A stretch of DNA of 64,000 nucleotides from Thermobispora bispora DSM 43833 (GTDB lineage: Bacteria > Actinomycetota > Actinomycetes > Streptosporangiales > Streptosporangiaceae). The stretch covers positions 310,001-374,000 of the forward strand of contig NC_014165.1 in NCBI RefSeq assembly GCF_000092645.1, read 5' to 3'. The translations under genes and the position numbers were made by a program. The stretch's first letter is position 1. Each line of letters begins with the position of its first letter. Below are positions 16,534-28,702 of this stretch, in pieces. The notes below the pieces were generated by a model. The model saw only the letters and a list, made by a program, of their open reading frames with translations, was not told the DNA's origin and searched no databases.

Positions 16534-17846
16534 GCACCATGGAGGCCGAAGGCCGGGTCGTCGACGTCGCCGGCCAGGACTGGGACGAGGTGGTCCGGAC
16601 CGTCGGCGAGTCGGGCGAGGAGCGCCTCGTCGTGAACATGGGTCCGCAGCACCCCTCCACCCACGGGGTGCTCCGGCTCGTGCTCACGCTCGACGGTGAG
16701 ACGGTGACCGAGGTGCGGCCCGTCATCGGGTACCTGCACACCGGCATCGAGAAGAACATGGAGTACCGGACGTGGACCCAGGGGGTCACGTTCGTCACCC
16801 GGATGGACTACCTCTCCCCGATCTTCAACGAGACGGCCTACTGCATGGCGGTCGAGAAGCTGCTGGGGATCACCGACCGCATCCCCGAGCGGGCGAAGAC
16901 CCTCCGGGTGCTGATGATGGAGCTCAACCGGATCTCCTCGCACCTGGTGGCCGTCGCGACGTACGGCATGGAGCTCGGGGCCACGTCCATCATGATCTAC
17001 GGCTTCCGTGAGCGAGAGATGGTGCTCGACCTGTTCGAGTACATCACCGGGCTCCGGATGAACATGGCCTACGTCCGCCCGGGCGGGGTGAGCGTGGACC
17101 TGCCGGCCGGCGCCGTCGACAAGATCGGCGAGTTCCTCAAGGTCATGCCGGGCCGGATCAAGGACATGCGCAAGCTCCTCGACGAGAACCCGGTCTACAC
17201 CCGGCGGACCAAGGACGTGGCCTACCTCGACCTCACCGGGTGCATGGCGCTCGGGGTCACTGGCCCGGTGCTGCGGGCGGCCGGCCTGCCGTGGGATCTG
17301 CGCAAGACCCAGCCGTACCTCGGCTACGAGACCTACGAGTTCGACGTGCCCACGGCGAACACCTGCGACGTCTACGGCCGGTACCTCGTCCGCATGGCCG
17401 AGATGGAGGAGTCCCTCAAGATCATCGAGCAGGCGCTCGACCGGCTCACCGGCCCGCTCAAGGGCGAGCCCGTGATGATCGAGGACAAGAAGATCGGCTG
17501 GCCGTCCAGGCTCGCGCTCGGCCCCGACGGCCTCGGCAACTCGCCCGACCACATCGCCCACATCATGGGCACCTCCATGGAGGCCCTGATCCACCACTTC
17601 AAGCTCGTGACCGAGGGCTTCCGCGTGCCGGCCGGGCAGGCGTACGCCGCGGTGGAGTCGCCGCGGGGCGAGCTCGGCGCGCACGTGGTGAGCGACGGCG
17701 GCACCCGCCCCTACCGGGTGCACTTCCGCGACCCCTCGTTCACCAACCTGCAGGCGCTCCCCGCGATGTGCGAGGGCGGCATGGTCGCCGACGTCATCTC
17801 GGCGATCGCTTCGATCGACCCGGTCATGGGAGGTGTCGACCGGTGA
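16530..17846 (+). CDS. nuoD: NADH-quinone oxidoreductase subunit D
   Basis: The 49-kDa quinone-site subunit, evolutionarily related to hydrogenase large subunits. The product is 438 residues. [14 protein letters not shown] near residue 35 carries the quinone-proximal His, and [15 protein letters not shown] follows. The C-terminus DPVMGGVDR is typical. The start GTG 16530 gives the GTGA overlap used throughout the operon; ATG 16539 is possible. This is the only nuoD in the window, which matters because the second nuo set has none. Confidence 0.97.
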   Translation: MSTMEAEGRVVDVAGQDWDEVVRTVGESGEERLVVNMGPQHPSTHGVLRLVLTLDGETVTEVRPVIGYLHTGIEKNMEYRTWTQGVTFVTRMDYLSPIFNETAYCMAVEKLLGITDRIPERAKTLRVLMMELNRISSHLVAVATYGMELGATSIMIYGFREREMVLDLFEYITGLRMNMAYVRPGGVSVDLPAGAVDKIGEFLKVMPGRIKDMRKLLDENPVYTRRTKDVAYLDLTGCMALGVTGPVLRAAGLPWDLRKTQPYLGYETYEFDVPTANTCDVYGRYLVRMAEMEESLKIIEQALDRLTGPLKGEPVMIEDKKIGWPSRLALGPDGLGNSPDHIAHIMGTSMEALIHHFKLVTEGFRVPAGQAYAAVESPRGELGAHVVSDGGTRPYRVHFRDPSFTNLQALPAMCEGGMVADVISAIASIDPVMGGVDR

Positions 17847-18538
17847 CGTACGCACCGGAGGTCCGCGAGCGCCTCGAACGCGAGGCCAAGGAGATCATCG
17901 CGCGCTACCCGAAGCCGCGGTCGGCGCTGCTGCCCTTGCTCCACCTCGTCCAGTCGGAGGACGGCTACATCTCCGACGACGGGGCCGAGTTCTGCGCCGA
18001 GCAGCTCGGCCTGACCAAGGCGGAGGTCCTCGGCGTCGCGACCTTCTACACGATGTACAAGCGCGAGCCGGCCGGGGAGTACAACGTCGGCGTCTGCATC
18101 AACACGCTCTGCGCGGTCATGGGCGGCGACCAGATCTGGGAGACGCTCACCGAGCACCTCGGGATCGGCCACAACGAGACCACGCCCGACGGGAAGATCA
18201 CGCTGGAGCGGCTGGAGTGCAACGCCGCCTGCGACTACGCCCCCGTGGTCGTGGTGAACTGGGAGTTCTTCGACAACCAGACCCCGGAGTCGGCCAAGCG
18301 GCTCGTCGACGACCTCCGCGCGGGCAAGGGGGCGACCCCGACCCGCGGCCCCAAGCGCCTGTGCACGTTCAAGGAGGCGTCCCGGATCCTCGCCGGCTTC
18401 CCCGACGGCCGGGCCGGTGAGGGACCGTCCGCGGGCGAGGCGTCACTGCGCGGCCTGCGGCTCGCGAAGGCGAACGGCTGGGAGGCGCCGCGGCCGGGCG
18501 CCGAGGCCAACGAGCAGAAGCGGGGGAGCGAGGAATGA
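17843..18538 (+). CDS. nuoE: NADH-quinone oxidoreductase subunit E
   Basis: The 24-kDa thioredoxin-like [2Fe-2S] subunit of the NADH-input module. The 231-residue product has the cluster cysteines in VCINTLC and [11 protein letters not shown] tail of about 60 residues after the conserved domain is hydrophilic and charged. GTG 17843 overlaps the nuoD stop. The next gene, nuoF, overlaps by ATGA. Confidence 0.96.
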   Translation: MTYAPEVRERLEREAKEIIARYPKPRSALLPLLHLVQSEDGYISDDGAEFCAEQLGLTKAEVLGVATFYTMYKREPAGEYNVGVCINTLCAVMGGDQIWETLTEHLGIGHNETTPDGKITLERLECNAACDYAPVVVVNWEFFDNQTPESAKRLVDDLRAGKGATPTRGPKRLCTFKEASRILAGFPDGRAGEGPSAGEASLRGLRLAKANGWEAPRPGAEANEQKRGSEE

Positions 18539-19821
18539 CACAGCTCACGCCCGTTCTCACCCGGAACTGGGACCGACCGGACTCGTTCACGCTCGCCGGG
18601 TACGGCGACTACTCGGCCGCCCGGAAGGCCCTCAGCATGGACCCGGACACCATCATCCAGATGGTCAAGGACTCGGGCCTGCGCGGGCGCGGCGGGGCCG
18701 GCTTCCCCACCGGCATGAAGTGGGGCTTCATCCCGCAGAACGACGGCAAGCCCCACTACCTGGTGGTGAACGCGGACGAGTCCGAGCCCGGGACCTGCAA
18801 GGACATCCCGCTGATGATGGCGAACCCGCACGCGCTCATCGAGGGCGCCATCATCACCTCGTACGCGATCCGGGCCAACCACGCGTTCATCTACGTCCGC
18901 GGTGAGGTCCTCCACGTGATCCGCCGGCTCCAGGCCGCGGTCCGGGAGGCGTACGAGGCGGGCTACCTCGGCCGGAACATCTTCGGCTCGGGGTACGACC
19001 TGGAGCTCGTGGTCCACTGCGGCGCCGGCGCGTACATCTGCGGTGAGGAGACCGCGCTGCTCGACTCGCTCGAGGGCCGCCGCGGCCAGCCGCGGCTCAA
19101 GCCCCCGTTCCCCGCGGTCGCCGGCCTCTACGCCTGCCCCACCGTGATCAACAACGTGGAGTCGGTGGCGACCGTGCCCAGCATCGTCGCGAACGGCCCC
19201 GAGTGGTTCGCGAGCATGGGCACGGAGAAGTCCAAGGGCTTCGGCATCTTCTCGCTCTCCGGCCACGTGGCGCGTCCGGGGCAGTACGAGGCGCCGCTCG
19301 GCATCACCCTGCGCGAGCTGCTCGAGATGGCCGGCGGAATCCGGGCCGGTCACCGGCTCAAGTTCTGGACCCCCGGCGGATCGTCGACGCCGATCTTCAC
19401 CGAGGAGCACCTCGACGTCCCGCTCGACTTCGAGTCGGTCGCGGCGAACGGCTCGATGCTCGGCACCCGCGCCATCCAGATCTTCGACGAGACCACCTGC
19501 GTGGTCCGTGCCGTGCTGCGCTGGACCGAGTTCTACGCGCACGAGTCCTGCGGCAAGTGCACGCCCTGCCGCGAGGGCACGTACTGGCTCAAGCAGGTGC
19601 TCTACCGGCTCGAGAAGGGCCAGGGCACCGAGGAGGACCTGGCCACCATCACCGACATCGCCGACAACATCCTCGGGCGCTCGTTCTGCGCGCTCGGTGA
19701 CGGCGCGACGAGCTCCATCCACTCGTCGGTGAAGCTCTTCAGGGACGAATACCTCAAGCACTTCGAGATCGGCGGCTGCCCGTTCGATCCCGCTGCTTCC
19801 ACGGTGTGGGGGGTCAAGTGA
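18535..19821 (+). CDS. nuoF: NADH-quinone oxidoreductase subunit F
   Basis: The NADH- and FMN-binding subunit that takes electrons into complex I. The 428-residue product has the nucleotide loop [18 protein letters not shown], then [12 protein letters not shown]. The FMN-contacting stretch is [13 protein letters not shown], and the [4Fe-4S] N3 motif is [12 protein letters not shown] with the fourth Cys in RSFCALGDG. The frame is intact, and the gene is coupled to nuoE and nuoG by 4-nt overlaps. Confidence 0.97.
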   Translation: MTQLTPVLTRNWDRPDSFTLAGYGDYSAARKALSMDPDTIIQMVKDSGLRGRGGAGFPTGMKWGFIPQNDGKPHYLVVNADESEPGTCKDIPLMMANPHALIEGAIITSYAIRANHAFIYVRGEVLHVIRRLQAAVREAYEAGYLGRNIFGSGYDLELVVHCGAGAYICGEETALLDSLEGRRGQPRLKPPFPAVAGLYACPTVINNVESVATVPSIVANGPEWFASMGTEKSKGFGIFSLSGHVARPGQYEAPLGITLRELLEMAGGIRAGHRLKFWTPGGSSTPIFTEEHLDVPLDFESVAANGSMLGTRAIQIFDETTCVVRAVLRWTEFYAHESCGKCTPCREGTYWLKQVLYRLEKGQGTEEDLATITDIADNILGRSFCALGDGATSSIHSSVKLFRDEYLKHFEIGGCPFDPAASTVWGVK

Positions 19822-22223
19822 CCATAGAGACGACGTCGGCGGGACAGATCGAGCGCCCGGTGGACATGGTGACGCTCACCATCGACGGCTTCCGGGTCTC
19901 GGTGCCGAAGGGAACGCTCATCATCCGGGCGGCCGAGCTGCTCGGGATCGAGATCCCGCGGTTCTGCGACCACCCGCTGCTCGATCCCGCCGCCAACTGC
20001 CGGCAGTGCCTGGTGGAGATCACCGACGCGGGGAACGGCCGCGGCTTCCCCAAGCCCCAGCCGTCCTGCGCGATCGAGGTCGCCGAGGGCATGGTGGTGA
20101 AGACCGCGCTCACCTCGCCCGTCGCGGAGAAGGCGCAGCGCGGGGTCATGGAGATGCTCCTCCTCAACCACCCGCTCGACTGCCCGGTCTGCGACAAGGG
20201 CGGTGAGTGCCCGCTGCAGAACCAGGCGATGTCGCACGGCCAGGGCGAGAGCCGGTTCCAGGAGAAGAAGCGGACCTTCCCCAAGCCGGTCGCCCTCTCC
20301 ACCCAGGTGCTGCTCGACCGCGAGCGCTGCATCCAGTGCGCGCGCTGCCTCCGCTTCTCCGAGCAGATCGCCGGTGACCCGCTCATCACGTTCTTCGAGC
20401 GCGGGGCCAAGGAGCAGGTGGCCGCCGCCGACGGCGAGCCGTTCCACTCCTACTTCTCCGGCAACACGATCCAGATCTGCCCGGTCGGCGCGCTGACCGG
20501 CGCCGCGTACCGGTTCCGCGCCCGCCCGTTCGACCTGGTGTCCACGCCGAGCGCGTGCGAGCACTGCGCCTCCGGGTGCGCGCTGCGCACGGACCACCGC
20601 CGCGGCAAGGTCCTGCGCCGCCTCGCCGCCGACGACCCCCAGGTGAACGAGGAGTGGAACTGCGACAAGGGCCGCTGGGCGTTCACCTACGCCACCCAGC
20701 CGGACCGGCTCACCACGCCGCTCGTCCGGGACGAGGACGGCAAACTGGTGCCGGCGTCCTGGCCTGAGGCGCTGGCGGCCGCGGCCGAGGGTCTCGCCCG
20801 CGCCCGGGGCCGGGCCGGCGTCCTGGTCGGCGGCCGGCTCACCCTCGAGGACGCCTACGCGTACAGCAAGTTCGCCCGGGTCGCGCTCGGCACCAACGAC
20901 ATCGACTTCCGGGCCCGGCCGCACTCGGAGGAGGAGGCCCGCTTCCTCGCCTACGCGGTGGCCGGCAAGGGCATCGAGGTCTCCTACGCCGACCTCGAGC
21001 GGGCCCCGGTCGTGCTCCTCGTCGGCTTCGAGCCGGAGGAGGAGTCGCCGATCGTCTTCCTCCGCCTCCGCAAGGCGGTCCGGAAGAAGGGCCTGAAGGT
21101 CTACTCGATCGCCCCGTTCACCACGCCGGGCCTCGCCAAGCTCAACGCCACGCTCATCCGCACCGTCCCGGGCGCCGAGGCCGAGGCGCTCGGCGAGCTG
21201 ATCGGCGGCGACCTGATCCCGGCCGAGGGCATCATCCTCGTGGGCGAGCGGCTCGCCACCGTCCCCGGCGCGTTCTCCGCCCTGGTCCGGCTCGTCCAGG
21301 CCACCGGGGCGCGGGTCGCCTGGGTGCCGCGGCGGGCGGGCGAGCGGGGCGCGCTCGAGGCGGGCGCGCTGCCGAACCTGCTGCCGATCGGCCGGCCGGT
21401 CGACGACGAGACCGCCCGGAGCGAGGTGGCCCGGGTGTGGAACGTCGGGTCGCTCCCGTCGCTCCCCGGCCGGGACACCACCGGCATCATCGACGCCGCG
21501 CTGAACGAGGAGATCGACGCGCTGCTCGTCGCCGGGGTCGACCCCTACGACCTGCCCGACCCGTCCCGGGCGCTCGCCGCGCTGGAGAACACCCCGTTCG
21601 TGGTGAGCCTGGAGATCCGGGCGAGCGCCGTCACCGACCGCGCCGACGTGGTGCTGCCCGTCGCCGTGGTGGCGGAGAAGTCCGGTAGTTTCGTCAACTG
21701 GGAGGGCAGGGGACGCCAGTTCGAGGCGGCGCTGCAGGTCCCCGGCGTGCTCAGCGACCTGCGGGTGATCAACGCGATCGCCGACCACATGGACGTCCAC
21801 CTCGGCCTCCCGGACCCGGCAGCCGCCCGGCGCGAGCTCGCCGCCATCGGCACCTGGAAGGGCTCCCGGGCCACGCCGCCCACCCTGACGGGACGGCCGG
21901 GCAAGGAGCCCCAGGCGGGCGAGGCGGTGCTCGCGACCTGGCACCTCCTGCTCGACGACGGCAGGCTCCAGGACGGCGAGCCGTACCTCGCCGGGACGGC
22001 ACGCCCCGCGACGGCGCTGATCTCCGCGGCCACCGCCGCCGAGATCGGCGTGTCCGAGGGCGACAAGATCAGTATCGGGGACGGCGGCGTGGTCATGCCG
22101 GTGCGGATCGCGGATCTTCCCGACCGCGTGGTGTGGGTGCCGTCGAACTCGAACGGCATCTCCGTCACCCGTGACCTTGGCGCCGTGGCGGGCGACGTCG
22201 TGAAGATCGGGAGCGTCTCGTGA
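19818..22223 (+). CDS. nuoG: NADH-quinone oxidoreductase subunit G
   Basis: The large iron-sulfur subunit carrying several clusters. The 801-residue product opens with a [2Fe-2S] ferredoxin domain ([20 protein letters not shown]). The His/Cys motif [17 protein letters not shown] and [16 protein letters not shown] follow. A molybdopterin-oxidoreductase-like domain without obvious molybdenum ligands fills the C-terminal two-thirds. The start GTG 19818 is preferred over GTG 19806 because it gives the same GTGA overlap as its neighbours. Confidence 0.95.
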   Translation: MTIETTSAGQIERPVDMVTLTIDGFRVSVPKGTLIIRAAELLGIEIPRFCDHPLLDPAANCRQCLVEITDAGNGRGFPKPQPSCAIEVAEGMVVKTALTSPVAEKAQRGVMEMLLLNHPLDCPVCDKGGECPLQNQAMSHGQGESRFQEKKRTFPKPVALSTQVLLDRERCIQCARCLRFSEQIAGDPLITFFERGAKEQVAAADGEPFHSYFSGNTIQICPVGALTGAAYRFRARPFDLVSTPSACEHCASGCALRTDHRRGKVLRRLAADDPQVNEEWNCDKGRWAFTYATQPDRLTTPLVRDEDGKLVPASWPEALAAAAEGLARARGRAGVLVGGRLTLEDAYAYSKFARVALGTNDIDFRARPHSEEEARFLAYAVAGKGIEVSYADLERAPVVLLVGFEPEEESPIVFLRLRKAVRKKGLKVYSIAPFTTPGLAKLNATLIRTVPGAEAEALGELIGGDLIPAEGIILVGERLATVPGAFSALVRLVQATGARVAWVPRRAGERGALEAGALPNLLPIGRPVDDETARSEVARVWNVGSLPSLPGRDTTGIIDAALNEEIDALLVAGVDPYDLPDPSRALAALENTPFVVSLEIRASAVTDRADVVLPVAVVAEKSGSFVNWEGRGRQFEAALQVPGVLSDLRVINAIADHMDVHLGLPDPAAARRELAAIGTWKGSRATPPTLTGRPGKEPQAGEAVLATWHLLLDDGRLQDGEPYLAGTARPATALISAATAAEIGVSEGDKISIGDGGVVMPVRIADLPDRVVWVPSNSNGISVTRDLGAVAGDVVKIGSVS

Positions 22224-23578
22224 ACAACGCCGGACCCACGCTGAGCGACTTCGGCAACGATCCGCTGTGGCTCAGCTTCCTCAAGGCCGTCTGCATCTTC
22301 GTCCTGCTGCTGCTGGGCGTGCTGTTCGGCGTCTGGGGCGAGCGGAAGATCATCGCCCGGATGCAGCACCGGTACGGCCCCAACCGGGCGGGGAAGTTCG
22401 GCATCCTGCAGTCGCTGGCCGACGGCATCAAGCTGGCCCTCAAGGAGGACCTCGTCCCGCGCAAGGTGGACAAGGTCGTCTACATCCTCGCCCCGGCGCT
22501 GATCGCCATCCCCGCGTTCCTCGCGTTCTCGGTGATCCCGTTCGGGCCCACCGTGTCGATCTTCGGGGTCGAGACGCCGCTGCAGCTCACCGACCTCCCG
22601 GTCGGCGTGCTCCTGGTGCTCGCCATGGCCTCGATCGGCGTCTACGGCATCGTGCTCGCGGGGTGGAGCTCGCGCTCGCCGTACGCGATCCTGGGCGGGC
22701 TGCGGTCGAGCGCCCAGGTGGTCTCCTACGAGATCGCCATGGCGCTCTCCTTCGTCGCGGTCTTCCTCCAGGCCGGGACGCTGTCCACCTCGGAGATCGT
22801 CGCGGCGCAGGCGCACGCCGGGTCGGTCACGCTCTTCGGGGTCGAGATCCCCACGCCGTCCTGGTACGTGGTCTCGCTCTTCCCGTCGTTCGCGATCTAC
22901 GTGATCACGATGTTCGGGGAGACGAACCGGCTGCCGTTCGACCTGCCCGAGGGCGAGGGTGAGCTGGTCGGTGGGTTCCACACCGAGTACTCCTCCTCGC
23001 TCAAGTGGGGCATGTTCATGATCGGCGAGTACGTGAACATGTTCACGGTCTCGGCGATCGCGGTCACGCTGTTCTTCGGCGGCTGGCACGCCCCGTGGCC
23101 GATCTCGATCTGGGACGCCGCGAACACCGGCTGGTGGCCGATGCTCTGGTTCCTCGGCAAGGTCGCGCTGGCGTTCTGGTTCTTCGTCTGGGTCCGCGCC
23201 TCGCTCCCGCGGGTCCGGTACGACCAGCTCATGGCCTTCGGGTGGAAGGTCCTCATCCCGGTCAACCTGGCGTGGATCCTCATCGCCGCGACCATGAAGG
23301 CCATGCGGATCTCGGAGGGCGACCGGACCGTCATCTACGTGCTCGGCGCGGTGATCATCATCGGCGCCTTCGCGATCTGGCTGCGGTTCGACACGGTGAA
23401 CCAGCGGCGCGCCGAGGCCAAGGCCGCGCAGATCGAGGAGGAGTTCAAGCAGCTCCGCGAGGAGCCGGCCGCGGGCGGATTCCCGGTGCCGCCGCTGGAC
23501 CTGCCGCACTACCGGGGAGTCGTGCCGGCGGCCCGGCACAGCACCGACGCCAAGGAGGTGACCAGTGGGAGCAACTGA
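22220..23578 (+). CDS. nuoH: NADH-quinone oxidoreductase subunit H
   Basis: Membrane subunit next to the quinone chamber, at the junction of the two arms. The 452-residue product has about eight helices. Signature loops are [19 protein letters not shown], then [15 protein letters not shown], and [21 protein letters not shown] hydrophilic C-terminal tail of about 60 residues is absent from the shorter paralogue at 53719. The nuoI start lies 14 nt inside its 3' end. Confidence 0.96.
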   Translation: MNNAGPTLSDFGNDPLWLSFLKAVCIFVLLLLGVLFGVWGERKIIARMQHRYGPNRAGKFGILQSLADGIKLALKEDLVPRKVDKVVYILAPALIAIPAFLAFSVIPFGPTVSIFGVETPLQLTDLPVGVLLVLAMASIGVYGIVLAGWSSRSPYAILGGLRSSAQVVSYEIAMALSFVAVFLQAGTLSTSEIVAAQAHAGSVTLFGVEIPTPSWYVVSLFPSFAIYVITMFGETNRLPFDLPEGEGELVGGFHTEYSSSLKWGMFMIGEYVNMFTVSAIAVTLFFGGWHAPWPISIWDAANTGWWPMLWFLGKVALAFWFFVWVRASLPRVRYDQLMAFGWKVLIPVNLAWILIAATMKAMRISEGDRTVIYVLGAVIIIGAFAIWLRFDTVNQRRAEAKAAQIEEEFKQLREEPAAGGFPVPPLDLPHYRGVVPAARHSTDAKEVTSGSN

Positions 23579-24080
23579 TTGGCTGAACCCCGTCAAGGGG
23601 TTCGGCGTCACCTTCCACCACATGTTCAAGAAGCCGGTGACCGTCCAGTACCCGGAGGAGAAGCGGCCGACCGCGCCGCGCTTCCACGGGCGGCACCAGC
23701 TGAACCGGTGGCCGGACGGCCTGGAGAAGTGCGTCGGCTGTGAGCTGTGCGCCTGGGCCTGCCCCGCGGACGCCATCTACGTCGAGGGCGCGGACAACAC
23801 CGAGACCGAGCGGTACTCGCCCGGCGAGCGGTACGGCCGCGTCTACCAGATCAACTACCTCCGGTGCATCATGTGCGGCCTGTGCATCGAGGCGTGCCCG
23901 ACGCGCGCGCTCACGATGACCAACGAGTACGAGCTGGCCGACACGAGCCGCGAGGCGATGATCTACACCAAGGACATGCTCCTCGCCCCGCTCGGGCCGG
24001 GCATGGAGGCGCCGCCGCACCCGATGCGCCTCGGCGAAACCGAAGAGGACTACTACCGGTTGGGTCGTGGCAATGGGTGA
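23565..24080 (+). CDS. nuoI: NADH-quinone oxidoreductase subunit I
   Basis: Ferredoxin-like subunit with two [4Fe-4S] clusters that carry electrons toward N2. The 171-residue product has [13 protein letters not shown] and [13 protein letters not shown]. The N-terminal [16 protein letters not shown] anchors it to the membrane arm. GTG 23565 overlaps the nuoH end and has GGAGG upstream. Its stop overlaps the nuoJ start. Confidence 0.97.
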   Translation: MGATDWLNPVKGFGVTFHHMFKKPVTVQYPEEKRPTAPRFHGRHQLNRWPDGLEKCVGCELCAWACPADAIYVEGADNTETERYSPGERYGRVYQINYLRCIMCGLCIEACPTRALTMTNEYELADTSREAMIYTKDMLLAPLGPGMEAPPHPMRLGETEEDYYRLGRGNG

Positions 24081-24963
24081 GTCCATCACGTTCTGGGTGC
24101 TCGCGGTCGTCTCCGTACTCGCCGCGTTCGGGCTCGTGCTCAGCCGGAAGGCCGTCTACTCGGCCCTCATGCTGGGCGTGGTCATGCTCTCGCTGGCGGT
24201 GCTGTACGCGGTGCAGGACGCGCCGTTCCTCGCGGCCGTCCAGATCATCGTGTACACCGGCGCCGTGATGATGCTGTTCCTGTTCGTGCTCATGCTCATC
24301 GGCGTGGACACGTCCGACTCGCTGGTCGAGACGATCAAGGGACAGCGCTTCTGGGCGATCGTGGCCGGGCTGGGCTTCGTCGCGCTGCTCGGGCTCGCGG
24401 TCGGCAACGTCGCGGTGAGCGCGGCGACCGGGCTGGGCGAGGAAGGCAAGGCGAGCAACGTGCTCTCGCTCGCCGAGCTGATCTTCACGCGGCACGTGTT
24501 CGCGTTCGAGGTCACCTCGGCGCTGCTGATCACCGCCGCGCTCGGGGCGATGGTGCTCGCCCACCGGGAGCGCCGCACCCCCAAGCCCACGCAGAAGGAC
24601 CTGTCCCGCCGGCGGTTCCTCGAGTACGGCAGGACCGGCAAGGACCCGGCGCCCCTGCCGGGCCCGGGCACCTACGCCCGGCACAACGCCGTGGACCTGC
24701 CGGCGCTGCTCCCCGACGGCACGGTCTCCCCGCTCTCCGTCAACCGGTACATCGCCCGGTACGAGGCCAACGAGGGCGACCTCGACCCGGAGCTCGCCCG
24801 GCTCCGCGAGCAGGGGCGGCTCCTCGAGGGCCGTGCGGCGGCCGTGGACGGTGAGGAGCCCCGTGATGAGCGCGCCGAGGGCGGCGAGCCCGCCGAGGAC
24901 GTGCTGAGCGCGCAGGCGGCCGGCCGTGGTGACGGACCGCGGAGCGAGGAGGAGGGCAAGTGA
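24073..24963 (+). CDS. nuoJ: NADH-quinone oxidoreductase subunit J
   Basis: Membrane subunit involved in coupling. The 296-residue product has five helices in the first 165 residues, including [21 protein letters not shown] tail of about 120 hydrophilic residues follows, ending in a Glu/Gly-rich stretch and not seen in the paralogue at 56674. ATG 24073 gives an 8-nt overlap with nuoI; GTG 24067 would add two residues. Confidence 0.94.
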   Translation: MGESITFWVLAVVSVLAAFGLVLSRKAVYSALMLGVVMLSLAVLYAVQDAPFLAAVQIIVYTGAVMMLFLFVLMLIGVDTSDSLVETIKGQRFWAIVAGLGFVALLGLAVGNVAVSAATGLGEEGKASNVLSLAELIFTRHVFAFEVTSALLITAALGAMVLAHRERRTPKPTQKDLSRRRFLEYGRTGKDPAPLPGPGTYARHNAVDLPALLPDGTVSPLSVNRYIARYEANEGDLDPELARLREQGRLLEGRAAAVDGEEPRDERAEGGEPAEDVLSAQAAGRGDGPRSEEEGK

Positions 24964-25256
24964 CCACGCACTACCTTGTGCTCTCCGCGCTGCTGTTCAC
25001 GATCGGCGCGGTCGGCGTGCTCCTGAGGCGCAACGCCATTGTGGTGTTCATGTGCATTGAGCTCATGCTCAATGCCTGCAACCTGGCGTTCGTCACCTTC
25101 GCCAGGCAGCACGGTAACCTTGACGGCCAGCTCATCGCGTTCTTCGTGATGGTGGTGGCCGCCGCCGAGGTGGTCGTCGGCCTGGCCATCATCGTGACGA
25201 TCTTCCGAACCCGCAGGTCCGCGTCTGTCGATGACGCCAACCTGATGAAGCACTAA
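24960..25256 (+). CDS. nuoK: NADH-quinone oxidoreductase subunit K
   Basis: A 98-residue, three-helix antiporter-like subunit. The conserved acidic residues of helices two and three lie in [12 protein letters not shown] and [12 protein letters not shown]. The GTG start overlaps the nuoJ stop by 4 nt. nuoL follows after a few bases. Confidence 0.97.
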   Translation: MTTHYLVLSALLFTIGAVGVLLRRNAIVVFMCIELMLNACNLAFVTFARQHGNLDGQLIAFFVMVVAAAEVVVGLAIIVTIFRTRRSASVDDANLMKH

Positions 25257-25265
25257 GAGGTGGCC

Positions 25266-27194
25266 GTGGAACCCGCTGTGTTTCAGCGCGATCTGACGGA
25301 GATCGCGTCGATCATCCAGCACGATGGCGGAGCGATCGGGGCCTCCTGGCTGATGATCGCCCTGCCCTTGGTGGGAGCGGCGCTCCTCCTGGTGGGCGGG
25401 CGCAGGACCGACAAGTTCGGTCACCTGCTCGGCACCGTGATGGCGCTCGCGTCGTTCGCGGTGTCCGTGCTGGCCTTCATCGAGCTGCTGGGGTTCGCGC
25501 CGCAGGAGCGGCGCCGGGCGGTCCCGCTCTTCGAGTTCATCCCCGGCATCGCCGACGTGGGCCTGCTGATCGACCCGCTGTCGATCTCGTTCTGCCTGCT
25601 GATCACCGGCGTCGGCTCGCTGATCCACATCTACTCGATCGGCTACATGGCCCACGACCCGGACCGGCGGCGGTTCTTCGCCTACCTCAACCTGTTCGTC
25701 GCCGCGATGCTCCTCCTCGTGCTGGCGGACAACTACCTGCTCCTGTTCGTCGGCTGGGAGGGCGTCGGTCTCGCCTCGTACCTGCTGATCGGCTTCTGGC
25801 AGTACAAGCCCTCGGCGGCGACGGCGGCGAAGAAGGCGTTCATCATCAACCGGGTCGGTGACTTCGGGCTGCTGATCGGCCTGTTCACGATCTTCGCGAC
25901 CTTCCACTCGCTCGCGTTCGGCGAGGTGTTCTCCGCCGCCTCCCGCGCGTCGGAGGTCACGCTCACCGCGATCGGCCTGCTCCTCCTCGTGGGCGCCTGC
26001 GGCAAGTCCGCCCAGCTCCCGCTGCAGGCCTGGTTGCTCGACGCGATGGAGGGTCCCACCCCGGTCTCCGCCCTCATCCACGCGGCGACCATGGTGACCG
26101 CGGGTGTCTACCTGATCGTCCGGTCCGGCCCGATCTACGAGGGCGCGCCGACCGCGCAGCTCCTGGTGACGATCGTCGGTGTCGCCACCCTGCTCGCCGG
26201 TGCGATCATCGGTACCGCGAAGGACGACATCAAGAAGGCGCTCGCCGGCTCCACCATGTCGCAGATCGGCTACATGGTGCTCGCCGCCGGCATCGGCCCC
26301 GCCGGGTACGCCTTCGCGATCGCGCACCTGATCACCCACGGCTTCTTCAAGGCCGACCTCTTCCTCGGCGCCGGGTCGATCATGCACGCGATGAACGACG
26401 AGGTCGACATGCGCAAGTACGGCGCGCTGCGGAAGGTCATGCCGATCACCTTCGCGACCTTCCTCATCGGCTACCTCGCGATCATCGGCTTCCCGCTGCT
26501 GTCCGGTTACTTCACCAAGGACGGCATCATCGAGACCGCGATGGAGCACAGCGCGGTGCTCGGCTGGCTCGCGGTGCTCGGCGCCGGTATCACCGGCTTC
26601 TACATGTCGCGCGTGGTGTTCATGACCTTCTTCGGCACCAAGCGGTGGGACGCCAACGCCCACCCGCACGAGTCGCCGAAGGTCATGACCCTGCCGCTGA
26701 TCGTGCTCTCCATCGGCTCGATCGGCCTCGGCGCCTACCTGATCCTGGGCAACCGGTTCATGCTCTTCCTGGCGCCGGCGGTCGGCGCCCCCGAGGAGCT
26801 GCCCGGCTTCCACCCGTTCAGCGTCCCCGGCCTCGCCACGCTCGGGCTCGTCGCGCTCGGCGCGGCGTACGCCTGGCTCAAGTACGGCGCGGCGGAGGTG
26901 CCCACCGTGGCGCCCCGCGGCTCGTTCCTGGTCAGGTTCGCCCGGCGTGACCTGTACGGCGACGCGCTGAACGAGGCGCTGTTCATGCGGCCCGGCCAGT
27001 GGCTCACCCGGATCGCGGTCTTCTTCGACAACCGGGGGGTCGACGGCCTGGTCAACGGGCTCGCCGCGCTGATCGGCGGGACCTCCGGGCGGCTGCGCAG
27101 GGTCCAGACGGGCTTCGCCCGCTCGTACGCGCTGTCGATGTTCATCGGCGCCACCGTCCTGGTCGGTGCCTGGTTCGTCGTAGGGAACCTGTGA
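25266..27194 (+). CDS. nuoL: NADH-quinone oxidoreductase subunit L
   Basis: The distal antiporter-like proton-pumping subunit, with a long lateral helix at its C-terminus. The 642-residue product has the family landmarks [40 protein letters not shown] and [16 protein letters not shown] 25266 is preferred because AAGAGG (25255-25260) lies 5 nt upstream; GTG 25260 overlaps that site. It shares one base with the nuoM start (TGATG). Confidence 0.95.
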   Translation: MEPAVFQRDLTEIASIIQHDGGAIGASWLMIALPLVGAALLLVGGRRTDKFGHLLGTVMALASFAVSVLAFIELLGFAPQERRRAVPLFEFIPGIADVGLLIDPLSISFCLLITGVGSLIHIYSIGYMAHDPDRRRFFAYLNLFVAAMLLLVLADNYLLLFVGWEGVGLASYLLIGFWQYKPSAATAAKKAFIINRVGDFGLLIGLFTIFATFHSLAFGEVFSAASRASEVTLTAIGLLLLVGACGKSAQLPLQAWLLDAMEGPTPVSALIHAATMVTAGVYLIVRSGPIYEGAPTAQLLVTIVGVATLLAGAIIGTAKDDIKKALAGSTMSQIGYMVLAAGIGPAGYAFAIAHLITHGFFKADLFLGAGSIMHAMNDEVDMRKYGALRKVMPITFATFLIGYLAIIGFPLLSGYFTKDGIIETAMEHSAVLGWLAVLGAGITGFYMSRVVFMTFFGTKRWDANAHPHESPKVMTLPLIVLSIGSIGLGAYLILGNRFMLFLAPAVGAPEELPGFHPFSVPGLATLGLVALGAAYAWLKYGAAEVPTVAPRGSFLVRFARRDLYGDALNEALFMRPGQWLTRIAVFFDNRGVDGLVNGLAALIGGTSGRLRRVQTGFARSYALSMFIGATVLVGAWFVVGNL

Positions 27195-28702
27195 TGCACT
27201 GGCTCTCAACCCTGATGGGCGTGTCCGTGCTCGGCGCCCTGGGAGTGCCCCTCTTCCGCAACGACAAGCTCGCCAAGCAGTTCACGCTGGTGATATCGCT
27301 TGTCGTGCTCGCGCTGGCACTGGCGATGGCGCGCGAGTTCGACCCGAACGGCGATCGGTTCCAGTTCACCGAGACCTATGCCTGGATCCCGTCGTTCGGC
27401 ATCCACTTCTCCGTGGGCGTCGATGGCATCGCCCTGGTGCTGATCCTGCTGTCGGCCGTCCTGGTGCCGGTCGTCGTCCTCGCGTCGTGGAACGAGGCCG
27501 AGGGAGGGAAGCGCTCGGTCCGCACGTACTTCTCGCTGATCCTCCTCCTCGAGGCGATGATGATCGGCGTCTTCGCGGCGACCGACGTCTTCCTCTTCTA
27601 CGTGTTCTTCGAGGCCATGCTGATCCCGATGTACTTCATGATCGGGTCGTATGGCGGGGCGCAGCGGTCGTACGCCGCGGTCAAGTTCCTGCTCTACTCG
27701 CTCTTCGGCGGGCTGCTGATGCTCGTCGCGGTGATCGCGCTCTACGTGATCGCCGGGAAGAACACGTTCCTGTTCGGGGACCTCGTCGGCACGGTCCAGG
27801 ACGCCACCACCCAGAAGTGGCTGTTCCTCGGCTTCTTCATCGCCTTCGCGATCAAGGCGCCGCTCTGGCCGTTCCACACCTGGCTGCCCGACGCCGCCGC
27901 CCAGGCCCCGGCGGGCTCCGCCGTGCTGCTCGTCGGCGTGCTCGACAAGGTCGGCACGTTCGGGATGCTGCGGTACTGCCTCGAGCTGTTCCCCGACGCG
28001 TCCAAGTACTTCACGCCGCTGGTGATCACGCTGTGCGTGATCGGCGTGGTGTACGGCGCGATCGTCGCCATCGGCCAGACCGACATGAAGCGGCTGATCG
28101 CCTACACGTCGGTCTCGCACTTCGGCTTCATCGCGCTCGGCGTGTTCGCGATGACCAGCAACGCGAGCGCGGGGGCCACGCTCTACATGGTCAACCACGG
28201 CTTCTCCACCGGGGCGCTCTTCCTGATCGCCGGCTTCCTGATCAGCCGCCGCGGCTCGCAGTTCATCGCCGACTACGGCGGGGTGCAGAAGGTGGCCCCG
28301 GTGCTCGCCGGGACGTTCCTGATCGCCGGGCTGTCCAGCCTCTCGCTCCCGGGCCTCAGCCCGTTCGTGAGCGAGTTCATGGTGCTCCTCGGCAGCTACG
28401 AGCGGTTCCTGTGGCCCACCGTGATCGCGACCACCGGTGTCATCCTCGCCGCGATCTACATCCTGTGGATGTACCAGCGGATGATGAACGGCCCGACGGC
28501 CGAGCCGGTGAAGCGCATGCCCGACCTCAACGCGCGGGAGAAGTGGGCGATCGCGCCGCTGATCCTGCTGCTGGTCGTGTTCGGCTTCTACCCGAAGCCG
28601 CTGCTTGACGTCATCAACCCCGCGGTGAAGAGCACGCTCGCCAGCGTCTCGGTCACCGACCCGGCCCCTGCCGTACCCGTTGCCGCCGAGGAGGGCCAGT
28701 GA
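27194..28702 (+). CDS. nuoM: NADH-quinone oxidoreductase subunit M
   Basis: Central antiporter-like pump subunit. The 502-residue product has about 14 helices. Landmarks are FYVFFEAMLIPMYFMIG, PLWPFHTWLPDAAAQAP and MKRLIAYTSVSHFGFI. The ATG overlaps the nuoL stop; an open stretch upstream in the same frame belongs to the nuoL shadow. nuoN overlaps by GTGA. Confidence 0.96.
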   Translation: MHWLSTLMGVSVLGALGVPLFRNDKLAKQFTLVISLVVLALALAMAREFDPNGDRFQFTETYAWIPSFGIHFSVGVDGIALVLILLSAVLVPVVVLASWNEAEGGKRSVRTYFSLILLLEAMMIGVFAATDVFLFYVFFEAMLIPMYFMIGSYGGAQRSYAAVKFLLYSLFGGLLMLVAVIALYVIAGKNTFLFGDLVGTVQDATTQKWLFLGFFIAFAIKAPLWPFHTWLPDAAAQAPAGSAVLLVGVLDKVGTFGMLRYCLELFPDASKYFTPLVITLCVIGVVYGAIVAIGQTDMKRLIAYTSVSHFGFIALGVFAMTSNASAGATLYMVNHGFSTGALFLIAGFLISRRGSQFIADYGGVQKVAPVLAGTFLIAGLSSLSLPGLSPFVSEFMVLLGSYERFLWPTVIATTGVILAAIYILWMYQRMMNGPTAEPVKRMPDLNAREKWAIAPLILLLVVFGFYPKPLLDVINPAVKSTLASVSVTDPAPAVPVAAEEGQ